Shown: one piece after another, positions 5,949 through 12,576 of the stretch
How positions within the stretch are numbered: the first letter of the stretch is position 1
How the letters are laid out: each line of letters starts with the position of its first letter
Assembly: GCA_964498585.1 (NCBI GenBank)
Contig: CAZCHH010000078.1
Span: 1 to 12,576 of the forward strand
Direction of reading: 5' to 3'
Source of the DNA: JAAYJM01 sp964498585
GTDB taxonomy: Bacteria > Bacteroidota > Ignavibacteria > Kapaibacteriales > UBA2268
Length of the DNA stretch: 12,576 nt
The notes under the pieces: generated by a model
The model's database searches: none
The model's input: only the letters and a program-made list of their open reading frames with translations
What the model was told of the DNA's origin: nothing
Translations under genes and position numbers: made by a program

Positions 5949-7490
5949 ATGAACCAAACTCAAATACTAATACTCGGCTCTGGACTTGCTGGGGCATTAT
6001 CTGCGATAATCGCTGCAGAAAAGGGATTTAAAGTAACAATTATTACAAAAACTGATGATTTACTTAGCGGAAGTTCAAGGTATGCTCAAGGAGGAATAAT
6101 TTACAAAGGTGATAACGATACACCTGAAAAATTAAAAAGTGATATAATGGATGCTGGTGCCGGACATTGCTGGGAACCGGCTGTTGACCAGTTATGTGAA
6201 CTCGGTCCTAAATTAGTCAAAGAGCTTTTAATCGACCGGCTACAGGTTGATTTCGATAAAGATATAAATTCAGAATTGGATTTGACAAGTGAAGGAGCTC
6301 ATTCCCAGCCACGCATTATTCATTCAAAAGATATGACTGGACGCACTATACAAACTTCTGTAATTAAAGCTCTTCATCAAAATAAAAATATCGAAATCCT
6401 AACCAACCATACACTTGTTGATTTATTAACCTTATCCCATCATTCAAAAAATTCTTTGGATATATACGAAAAGCCAGCTTGCTTTGGTGCTTTGGTTTTA
6501 AATAATGTTACTGGCAAAGTGTTCCCAATTTTTGCAGTTAAAACCATATTAGCAACTGGCGGGCTTGGACAAATCTACATACATACTACAAATCCGGCAG
6601 AAGCAACTGGCGATGGTATTGCTGCTGCCTGGCGCGCCGGTGCAAGATGCTTCAATCTTCAATATATTCAATTTCACCCAACTACTTTTTTTGGTGAAAG
6701 AGAGCGTTTTTTAATTTCAGAATCTTTACGTGGCGAAGGAGCAGTTTTGAAAGATAAAGACAGAAAAGAATTTATGCAAAAATATCATCCACTCGGCTCA
6801 CTTGCTCCTCGAGATATAGTTTCACGTGCAATTCATCATACCTTACTTGTTTCTAAGCATCCTTGCGTTTATCTTGATATTTCGTTTAAAAAAAGCGAAT
6901 GGATAAGAAACAGATTCCCTACTATTTATCAGCATTGTTATGATGACGGAGTCGATATAACTAAAGAAATGATACCTGTAGTGCCAGCTGCTCATTATTT
7001 CTGTGGAGGTGTTGGAGTCAGCTTACGAGGAAGAACTTCGCTCAGAAGACTTTATGCAGTAGGAGAGGTATCGTGCACCGGCGTTCACGGTGCGAATCGT
7101 CTTGCTTCTGCTTCACTCCTTGAAAATGTTGTATGGGCTTGGAAAGCTGCAAATGATGCCTGCACTTTTATAAAATCTGATGAATATTTCCCTAATATTT
7201 TCCCTTGGGAAGAAGAAAATGAATTAGTTGATATGGCACTTATTGCTCAAGACTGGCAAACTATAAAAAATACTATGTGGAACTATGTTGGATTAGTCCG
7301 AACACAGCAACGTCTCCAAAGAGCTAAAACAACTTTAAGACATTTGCATACTGAAATTGAGCAGTTCTATAAAAAAGCTAAAATGACTCGTGAGATTATT
7401 GAGCTTCGGAATGGAGTACAAACTGCTATGGCGGTATTTCAATATGCTTCCGAAGATAGAATTAGCCGTGGTGCTCATTATATTGAATAA
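5949..7490 (+). CDS. nadB: L-aspartate oxidase
   Basis: A flavoprotein of 513 residues that oxidises L-aspartate to iminoaspartate, the first step of de novo NAD synthesis, which NadA then condenses with dihydroxyacetone phosphate to make quinolinate. The N-terminus has the FAD Rossmann motif GSGLAG (10-15), then SSRYAQGGI (42-50). The substrate-loop signature EGAHSQPRIIHSKDMTGRT starts at Glu115, equivalent to Glu121 of the E. coli enzyme. Further family blocks are LATGGLGQIY, QFHPTTF, SESLRGEGAVL, LAPRDIVSRAIH, PAAHYFCGGV and GANRLASASLLE, so catalytic and flavin-binding residues appear complete. The C-terminal helical domain with RTQQRLQRA is present. Fumarate or oxygen can serve as electron acceptor in known members. 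No Shine-Dalgarno sequence precedes the ATG. A TTAATTTG at 5894-5901 resembles a -7 element with one mismatch. nadA and nadC are not in the window, so the gene is likely monocistronic. An intrinsic terminator follows. Confidence 0.97.
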   Translation: MNQTQILILGSGLAGALSAIIAAEKGFKVTIITKTDDLLSGSSRYAQGGIIYKGDNDTPEKLKSDIMDAGAGHCWEPAVDQLCELGPKLVKELLIDRLQVDFDKDINSELDLTSEGAHSQPRIIHSKDMTGRTIQTSVIKALHQNKNIEILTNHTLVDLLTLSHHSKNSLDIYEKPACFGALVLNNVTGKVFPIFAVKTILATGGLGQIYIHTTNPAEATGDGIAAAWRAGARCFNLQYIQFHPTTFFGERERFLISESLRGEGAVLKDKDRKEFMQKYHPLGSLAPRDIVSRAIHHTLLVSKHPCVYLDISFKKSEWIRNRFPTIYQHCYDDGVDITKEMIPVVPAAHYFCGGVGVSLRGRTSLRRLYAVGEVSCTGVHGANRLASASLLENVVWAWKAANDACTFIKSDEYFPNIFPWEEENELVDMALIAQDWQTIKNTMWNYVGLVRTQQRLQRAKTTLRHLHTEIEQFYKKAKMTREIIELRNGVQTAMAVFQYASEDRISRGAHYIE

Positions 7491-7515
7491 GATTGTAAAA
7501 TAAAAGATTTTAAAC

Positions 7516-7554
7516 AAAAAACCTTCTGAATAGCTCATTTTCAGAAGGTTTTTT
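7516..7554 (+). terminator. Intrinsic terminator after nadB
   Basis: The arms at 7516-7530 and 7540-7554 are perfectly complementary over 15 bp around a 9-base loop. The core is ACCTTCTGAA paired with TTCAGAAGGT, and six T residues end the right arm. The left arm begins with six A residues, so it could also work on the minus strand, but no minus-strand gene ends here. It lies 26 bases after the nadB stop and separates nadB from the polysaccharide operon. Confidence 0.9.
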
Positions 7555-7660
7555 CAGTTTGCTGTCTGAAAATACTATGCAAAGACTGTCGCTCTGATTT
7601 TTAAAAAGAGAATAAAAAGCATAGAATTACACTTAAATTAGTAAAATAATCGTCTTTACT

Positions 7661-7691
7661 TTTGATAACTGATTATTATTTTAAATCTTTG
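7661..7691 (+). promoter_or_regulatory. Candidate promoter for polysaccharide operon (distal)
   Basis: TTTG at 7661-7664 matches the Bacteroidota -33 element. After 19 bases comes AATCTTTG (7684-7691), one base off the -7 consensus TAnnTTTG. The pair lies between the nadB terminator and the exporter gene and would give a leader of about 65 bases. It competes with the site at 7725-7732; which is used cannot be told from sequence. Confidence 0.35.
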
Positions 7692-7724
7692 CATTATCAA
7701 TTAGTTTATTACTATTAAGTTTAT

Positions 7725-7732
7725 TAAATTTG
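7725..7732 (+). promoter_or_regulatory. Candidate -7 element for polysaccharide operon (proximal)
   Basis: TAAATTTG is a full match to TAnnTTTG, 29 bases before the exporter ATG. The expected -33 position holds TTAG (7701-7704) rather than TTTG, so the upstream half is weak. Confidence 0.3.
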
Positions 7733-7761
7733 CAATATGATTTAAGTATAAAAAAAGAATT

Positions 7762-9492
7762 ATGAAAAAAATAAATCTTATAATTTTAGTATTAACTTTA
7801 AGTATTTTTTCCTTTAATAGTTTACTTGCCCAGACAAAAGGATTTTCTACATTTGAAACAGAATCCCTTTTTAAAGATAATTCATTAACCAATCTATCGA
7901 CAAATACACTAAATCAAACCGATGGATTTACTTTTGGAAGTATTATTTATTCAGACTTCTATAAATTAGGTCCCGGCGATGTTTTACTTTATCAAAATTT
8001 ATTGGAAGAACCAAATCAACAATATATTTATGTTTCTCCGGAATGCAAGATTTTTATCCCAAGAATAGGTGAATTAGATATTCTTGGTAAATCTTTAACA
8101 GATGTAAAAAAATTGGTTTTAGAAGCAGTTAAGCAAAAGAATCCAAAGAATGAAGGGTGGATTTCGCTTTACAAACCAAGAAATGTTATGGTAACAATCA
8201 ACGGTAATGTGCTTTTCCCCGGAACTTACATTTTACCCTCAAGTTACAGAATATCGAATGTAATCAATATTGCAAATGCAATACCAAGTAACAAGCAATT
8301 TTCTCCGCAACATCTTTATTCGATAACTCAAAATCTTGAACGACAGAAACAATTATTGAAAAATTTTAGTGGTAGCGGAGTTGCAACAATTCCATCAACA
8401 GTAAACAGAAATATCACGGTGCTTCATAGCAACGGAACGTCATCTAAAGCTGATATAGAAAAATCAATAGCAATAAATACTCCCGAGTTCGACCCTTATA
8501 TTTCTGAAAGTGATATTATTTTTGTTCCATTTGAAGATGAGTTTCAACCGACAATAGCTATAAGCGGCGCCGTCCATCGCCCTATTATCACTTCATTTCA
8601 AAAAGGTGATAAAGCTTCTTTACTTTTAAAACTTGGTTTCGGATTGCGTGATGATGCAGATTTAAATAATGTAATCCTTTATAGCAACGAAAACAAAGAA
8701 CAAAAATTACAAATAGATTCTGCAATGAATCTGATTGGAGAAGATATAGAACTACAGGCAGGAAATTATATTGTTGTCGGAGTTGAAAAGCCACAGCAGG
8801 TAAAACAACATTCTGCCATTTCAGTTATGGGACTTGTAAAAAAGCCGGGAGTATTTAGGATTGAACCGGGGAAAACACGTTTGAAAGATGTAATTGCTCT
8901 TGCCGGCGGATTTCAAGAAAATGCCTCGCTTAGTTTAAGTATGATTGTAAGAAATACATTCACTCAGAGTAATATTATTGAAGATAATATATTTAAAAAT
9001 TTCCAATATAGTGATTTGACTATGGAAGATACTGCTCGCTTCAAACTTGATATGATGTATCGTCAAAATGCAGTTTCTTGTGATTTTATTAAATGTTTTG
9101 AGCATAATTCTGATGAAAACAACGTTCTTCTTGAAGATAGAGACGTAATAATAGTGCCTTCAATTCCAACGAATATTTATGTTTATGGACAGGTAAACAA
9201 TCCCGGATTTGTTGTTTATGAACCCGGAAAAACAATGCAATGGTATATTGAAAAAGCTGGGGATTTTGCTGTTGGTGCTTCTGAAAGCCGTTCCAGAATA
9301 ATTAAAGGAAGAACTAAAGTATGGCTTGAAGCTGATTCTAAAGCTATTATTGAACCCGGCGATGAAATCTACGTGCCCCGCCCCCCGGATTTACCTCCCG
9401 GCATAGAATCACAGAAATTTGCTGCTATTGCTACTACTTTAGCTGCTGTTGTTTCTGTTATCAACCTAATTTATTATATATTTAAGCAATAA
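7762..9492 (+). CDS. SLBB/Poly_export outer-membrane polysaccharide exporter (Wza/OPX family)
   Basis: A 576-residue periplasmic/outer-membrane protein expected to form the export channel for capsule or exopolysaccharide. Residues 1-23 are a signal peptide (MKKINLIILVLTLSIF...) with a likely cut at LLA-Q. There is no lipobox cysteine, unlike E. coli Wza. The Poly_export domain begins near YKLGPGDVLLY (67-77) and runs to about 150. SLBB-like units, each with a 'G.V..PG'-type turn, follow near 142 (NGNVLFPGTY), 262 (SGAVHRPI), 355 (MGLVKKPGVF) and 471 (YGQVNNPGFV). The chain ends in a proline-rich linker (RPPDLPPG) and a hydrophobic helix (about 553-574), which may insert in the outer membrane much as Wza's C-terminal helix does. 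It is the first gene of the operon, with a 16-base gap to the Wzi-like gene. The exported polymer is unknown. Confidence 0.93.
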   Translation: MKKINLIILVLTLSIFSFNSLLAQTKGFSTFETESLFKDNSLTNLSTNTLNQTDGFTFGSIIYSDFYKLGPGDVLLYQNLLEEPNQQYIYVSPECKIFIPRIGELDILGKSLTDVKKLVLEAVKQKNPKNEGWISLYKPRNVMVTINGNVLFPGTYILPSSYRISNVINIANAIPSNKQFSPQHLYSITQNLERQKQLLKNFSGSGVATIPSTVNRNITVLHSNGTSSKADIEKSIAINTPEFDPYISESDIIFVPFEDEFQPTIAISGAVHRPIITSFQKGDKASLLLKLGFGLRDDADLNNVILYSNENKEQKLQIDSAMNLIGEDIELQAGNYIVVGVEKPQQVKQHSAISVMGLVKKPGVFRIEPGKTRLKDVIALAGGFQENASLSLSMIVRNTFTQSNIIEDNIFKNFQYSDLTMEDTARFKLDMMYRQNAVSCDFIKCFEHNSDENNVLLEDRDVIIVPSIPTNIYVYGQVNNPGFVVYEPGKTMQWYIEKAGDFAVGASESRSRIIKGRTKVWLEADSKAIIEPGDEIYVPRPPDLPPGIESQKFAAIATTLAAVVSVINLIYYIFKQ

Positions 9493-9508
9493 TTAGTTAA
9501 TTTATTCA

Positions 9509-11299
9509 ATGAATAATGAAAGAAAGAATATTATTATCAAATTCTCTTCTTTGATTGAGAATTTTATATATTTTTTTAGAATGGGAGTTCTAAAAATTGT
9601 CATTCTGAAGCGCAGCGAAGAATCTCACAAGCCATTATTTCCACAGATTTTGAGATTCTTCACTTCGTTGCCAATGACATCTGCTTGTTTATTATTCATT
9701 TTGTTAAGCAGTAATTTATCAGCTCAAATTGAACTAATACCAATACAACATCCTGTATATCAATTCCTTTCATACACTGAAACCAAGGGCTTCTTCCAAC
9801 ATTTCTCAATGTCTTCTATTCCTTTTCAAAAAAATGAAATTGTAAGACTTTTAAATATTTTAAAGGAAAACGAATCAGAATTATCAACAAGCGAAAAGCA
9901 GGTGCTTTCAAGTTTTGCAAAAGAATTTGGAATAGAACCAGCAGGCAGAGCAGTTCTTATTTATAGTACTTCAGATTCTGCACAGGTTTTCTCAAATAGA
10001 TTTTTTTCAAATGATGAAAAATTTATTTTTCATTATTCTGATAGCTCAAATTCAGTTTCAATCACACCACTCGGTTCAATAGATGTTTTTACACTATTTA
10101 AAAACAGTGACAAGGATAACGCAGTGCTTGGCAATTTGGGATTGCGCCTAATCGGTACTATAGATGGTAAAGTGGGATATTTTCTTCAGGCAACAAATGG
10201 AGCGGTCTTGAGTGGAAATCGTGATGTAGCTTTTGAAAACAGGCGATTAAGCCAAAACGTAAAATTTTCCGATTTAAAGAGCGATTTCGATTTTTCCGAG
10301 TCAAGTGTTATATATCAAAATAACTGGTTTTGGGCTTCGATAGGTAGGCAGTCCGTTCAAATTGGTTCCGGAATAAATAGTAAATTATTTATTTCAGATA
10401 ATTCACCTGCTTTTGATATGCTAACTTTGGGAGCGAAATTCAAGACTTTTGAATACCGCTTTGCTCATGCAAGCATTTTAGCATTGCCAGTTAAAGGAAA
10501 TAATGCCGGTTTCAATACAGTTATTCCAACAAAATATTTAACATTACATCGTTTTGCAATTAAACCGAGCTGGGGCGAATTTGGCTTTTTTGAATCTGTT
10601 GTTTATGCAGATAGGGCTGTAGATTTAGCTTATTTAAATCCGCTTAGCTTTTTTAAAAATTTGGAACATTCACTTCGTGACCGCGATAATTCATTAATGG
10701 GAATTGATATGACTTTACGTCCCTTTAAAGGTTTCCAAATAAAAGGTAGTTTTCTTCTTGATGATATTATGTTTGATAAAATCGGAAAAGGATTCTGGAG
10801 TAATAAAGCTGCTTCAAATATTGGAATTCTCGTTTCATTGCCATTTAGTTCAGAGTTTGGAATTGAATACACAAGAGTAGAGCCATATACATTTTCTCAT
10901 TTTGATTACCAAAAATCATATACAAATGATGGTTGGATAATTGGTTCTGATTTACAGCCAAATTCAGATGAAGTCCTTTTGCAAATTAAAACATATTATG
11001 GAAATCGTTACCCAGTTTTATTCAAGTTCTCTTACGCCCGACACGGAGCAAATATTTTGTCCGAAAGTGGCGAGGTGATTAGAAATGTAGGCGGCGATGT
11101 TTTAAAAACAAGAATGCCGGAAGATTCTGAAACAGTTACTTTTCTTGATGGCATTCGTGAAAACACAGTGAAAGCAGAAATTAATTTCGGCTGTGAGATT
11201 TTTAGAGGTTTAAATTTACAATCTGCATTTCAAATGAGATTTACTAATGACAAACCATCTCAATTTGCATATATTATTTTAAGATACGACTATTTTTAA
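9509..11299 (+). CDS. Wzi-like capsule assembly outer-membrane protein
   Basis: An outer-membrane beta-barrel resembling the capsule-assembly Wzi family, whose E. coli member helps anchor capsule at the cell surface. Supporting sequence includes FEYRFAHA, YLNPLSFFKNLEHS, GIDMTLRPFKGFQIKGSF, FGIEYTRVEPYTFSH, a near-terminal NTVKAEINFGCEI strand, and the C-terminal YIILRYDYF, an aromatic outer-membrane end signal. The frame opens at 9509 (596 residues), but residues 31-57 are encoded by a palindromic repeat at 9599-9678. The hydrophobic signal core MTSACLLFILLSSNLSA, with a cut before Q73, begins at ATG 9674. Other possible starts are ATG 9581 and TTG 9650; the latter would give a 25-residue signal peptide with an N-terminal arginine. 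The mature protein of about 524 residues is the same in every case. No Shine-Dalgarno sequence favours any one. The GT2 gene follows after 9 bases. Confidence 0.85.
   Translation: MNNERKNIIIKFSSLIENFIYFFRMGVLKIVILKRSEESHKPLFPQILRFFTSLPMTSACLLFILLSSNLSAQIELIPIQHPVYQFLSYTETKGFFQHFSMSSIPFQKNEIVRLLNILKENESELSTSEKQVLSSFAKEFGIEPAGRAVLIYSTSDSAQVFSNRFFSNDEKFIFHYSDSSNSVSITPLGSIDVFTLFKNSDKDNAVLGNLGLRLIGTIDGKVGYFLQATNGAVLSGNRDVAFENRRLSQNVKFSDLKSDFDFSESSVIYQNNWFWASIGRQSVQIGSGINSKLFISDNSPAFDMLTLGAKFKTFEYRFAHASILALPVKGNNAGFNTVIPTKYLTLHRFAIKPSWGEFGFFESVVYADRAVDLAYLNPLSFFKNLEHSLRDRDNSLMGIDMTLRPFKGFQIKGSFLLDDIMFDKIGKGFWSNKAASNIGILVSLPFSSEFGIEYTRVEPYTFSHFDYQKSYTNDGWIIGSDLQPNSDEVLLQIKTYYGNRYPVLFKFSYARHGANILSESGEVIRNVGGDVLKTRMPEDSETVTFLDGIRENTVKAEINFGCEIFRGLNLQSAFQMRFTNDKPSQFAYIILRYDYF
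9599..9678. repeat. Palindromic repeat, in frame within Wzi-like gene
   Basis: An imperfect inverted repeat of 80 bases. The left arm spans 9599-9627 and the right arm 9651-9678. Both outer ends are GTCATT/AATGAC, and the inner blocks GAAGAATCTCA and TGAGATTCTTC match exactly. Base differences and one indel lie between them. A 23-base spacer separates the arms. In the gene's frame it encodes VILKRSEESHKPLF...RFFTSLPMT, a peptide I recognise from many predicted proteins overlapping such repeats. The left arm is shared with 125-150. It looks like a MITE- or REP-like dispersed element without its own protein. Confidence 0.85.
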
Positions 11300-11308
11300 T
11301 ATTTAAAT

Positions 11309-12472
11309 ATGAACTTAAATTACTACGATATAATTATAATAATACTCATTCTATTGATTTTATATCCTTTTGCGATATATCCTGTCATATTATTTTTTCT
11401 TTCTAAACTTTTTAAAAATGAAGCAAAAAGAAAAGTTGGATTAAGAAAAAAAATCTCAATAATTATATCCTGTTACAATGAAGAGAATTTAATTGAAGAT
11501 TGTATAAAATCAATATTTCAATCTGATTATCCTTTGGAAGATATAGAAGTTATAGTCGGTTCAGATGGTTCAACTGATAGAACAGCAGAAATTGTGCGTG
11601 GATTGGCAAATAAATACTCACAAATAAAATTTTTTGATTTAGCACGTTCCGGAAAAAATAAAGTATTAAACGAACTATGCAGAAAAGCAACAGGTGAAAT
11701 ATTATTTTTCTTAGATGCAGATGTTAGGTTAAGTAAAAATTCTATTTCTTTAATGGTAGAAAATTATGAAGATGATAATGTTGGTGCAGTATTATCTTAT
11801 GTGATGAACATAAATACAGAAGAAGATATAAATACTGGTCATTTAACTGAAGATTTTTATCAACGATTTGAAAAATATATAAGGAAAAAAGAGAGTATCG
11901 TCTTTTCTACTTTTAATGCAATGGGGCAGTTTTATAGTGTAAGAAAATCATTATATGAACCAATACCAAATGAATTTGTTTGTGATGATTTTACTCCAAT
12001 ACTAAAGGTTGCTTTAAAAAGGAAAAGAAATATTTTTGACGACAGAGCAATAGTTTATGAAGTAAGGAAAAAATCGCTAAACGGAGAATTTGCACGCAGA
12101 GTAAGAATGACTTCCTGTGGGATGTCATCTGTTTGGGAAGCCCGACAAATTTTTTCGTTTAAAACGCCAGCGGCTGCTTTTTTTCTTTTTTCCCATAAAG
12201 TTTCAAGATGGTTTGTAGCACCTTGCTTTTTTTTACTATTAGTTATGGCTATTGTTTGTTATTCAGTTTCAAATTTAGCACTATTAAGTTTGTTGATTCA
12301 ATTATTAATAGTGTTAATTATAATAATAGGATGGATTTTTGAAAAAATAAATTTTAATGGTAGCTTTTTTCGTTTTGCTTATATTTTCTTTAATATGAAT
12401 ATTGGAATGCTTTGCGGTTTTTTCAAATTTATATTGAGAAAAGAAAACTCAAAATGGGAAAGTATTAAATAA
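11309..12472 (+). CDS. Membrane-anchored family-2 glycosyltransferase
   Basis: A 387-residue GT-A glycosyltransferase of family GT2, of the hyaluronan/poly-GlcNAc-synthase-like style, expected to add sugars at the inner membrane, possibly building the glycan exported by the two upstream proteins. One membrane helix lies at about 8-34. The catalytic domain follows with IIISCYNEENLIEDCIKSI (51-69), VGSDGSTDRT (83-92), the metal-binding DAD at 136-138 (FLDADVRLSKN) and the acidic DDF at 226-228 as likely catalytic base. The usual QxxRW motif is not seen; the matching place has RRVRMTSCG (263-271). Three further helices lie at about 300-320, 323-343 and 351-375, preceded by SHKVSRWFVAP. There is no Shine-Dalgarno sequence. 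The 9-base gap after the Wzi-like gene implies co-transcription. Its codons look even more AT-rich than those of nadB. The sugar is unknown. Confidence 0.92.
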   Translation: MNLNYYDIIIIILILLILYPFAIYPVILFFLSKLFKNEAKRKVGLRKKISIIISCYNEENLIEDCIKSIFQSDYPLEDIEVIVGSDGSTDRTAEIVRGLANKYSQIKFFDLARSGKNKVLNELCRKATGEILFFLDADVRLSKNSISLMVENYEDDNVGAVLSYVMNINTEEDINTGHLTEDFYQRFEKYIRKKESIVFSTFNAMGQFYSVRKSLYEPIPNEFVCDDFTPILKVALKRKRNIFDDRAIVYEVRKKSLNGEFARRVRMTSCGMSSVWEARQIFSFKTPAAAFFLFSHKVSRWFVAPCFFLLLVMAIVCYSVSNLALLSLLIQLLIVLIIIIGWIFEKINFNGSFFRFAYIFFNMNIGMLCGFFKFILRKENSKWESIK

Positions 12473-12476
12473 ATCA

Positions 12477-12513
12477 CCTCGCAAATTCCACTATCAAGGA
12501 GGAATTTGGAAGG
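12477..12513. repeat. Imperfect inverted repeat after GT2 gene
   Basis: The arms CCTCGCAAATTCC (12477-12489) and GGAATTTGGAAGG (12501-12513) pair at 11 of 13 positions around an 11-base loop. It begins 4 bases after the GT2 stop and ends 32 bases before the next start codon. No T-tract follows, so it is not a clear terminator. It may be a dispersed palindromic repeat of the AAATTCCCCC...GGGGGAATTT kind, or an RNA hairpin moderating expression between operon genes. Confidence 0.55.
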
Positions 12514-12545
12514 TAAGTTAAATAAATATATAGAGGATAAATAAT

Positions 12546-12576
12546 ATGGAACAAGAAACTATAAAGAGTTTCATAC
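12546..12576 (+). CDS. Start of a further gene, cut by window end
   Basis: An ATG at 12546 opens a frame of ten codons, MEQETIKSFI, running off the window. A good Shine-Dalgarno GAGGA (12533-12537) lies 8 bases upstream, the clearest in the window, and the gene has the same direction as the exporter/Wzi/GT2 group. Its position and the acidic, amphipathic start would fit a Wzz/Wzc-type chain-length regulator, which often accompanies Wza-type exporters, but ten residues cannot establish this. Confidence 0.45.
   Translation, partial: MEQETIKSFI

Noticed and set aside
5763..5963. 66-residue minus-strand reading frame between glyQS and nadB
   Set aside because: It needs a TTG start inside nadB, overlaps the likely nadB promoter, has a composition typical of translated AT-rich DNA, and has no ribosome site. 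A 31-residue helical-looking tail from an inner ATG (ending LRKIAELDINNSALCV) was considered but has no supporting context.
7335..7538. Minus-strand reading frame across the nadB end and its terminator
   Set aside because: It begins in the terminator stem and runs antisense to conserved nadB sequence.
7575..7624. CTATGC/GCATAG inverted repeat in the exporter leader, possible riboswitch
   Set aside because: Only six pairs enclose about 40 bases and no conserved riboswitch core is recognisable.

Overview
The window looks like a chromosomal segment from an AT-rich Gram-negative bacterium of the Bacteroidota/Ignavibacteriota/Kapabacteria type. This rests on the base composition (about one third G+C by eye), several signal peptides cleaved at an A-Q junction, outer-membrane beta-barrel proteins, mostly weak Shine-Dalgarno sequences, TAnnTTTG-like promoter elements, and dispersed intergenic repeats, one of which encodes a KRSEESH-type peptide. 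Assignment to a phylum is inference from these traits and from general protein style.

Left part (1-5699): bases 1-235 hold no gene and are a patchwork of repeat fragments. Then come three genes on the minus strand. In transcription order they are a homodimeric-type glycyl-tRNA synthetase (glyQS), a 219-base gap, a large patatin/POTRA/Omp85 outer-membrane phospholipase, and, 4 bases after its stop, a family-4 glycosyltransferase. The last two look like one transcription unit.

Middle (5700-7761): a 250-base AT-rich divergent intergenic region separates glyQS from nadB (L-aspartate oxidase, de novo NAD synthesis), which reads to the right. nadB stands alone: nadA and nadC are not in the window. 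It is followed by a textbook intrinsic terminator with a perfect 15-bp stem.

Right part (7762-12576): a tightly spaced plus-strand group for surface polysaccharide. It comprises an SLBB/Poly_export outer-membrane exporter (Wza/OPX type), a Wzi-like beta-barrel protein, a membrane-anchored GT2 glycosyltransferase, and the first codons of a further gene cut off by the window end. The three complete products suggest synthesis and export of a capsule or exopolysaccharide, with the rest of the pathway presumably downstream.

The most unusual feature is a roughly 80-bp palindromic repeat lying in frame at the 5' end of the Wzi-like gene, immediately before its signal-peptide core. A near-identical half copy occurs at 125-150. 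I found no CRISPR array, tRNA, rRNA, transposase or phage gene, and no clear candidate for an entirely new multi-gene system.
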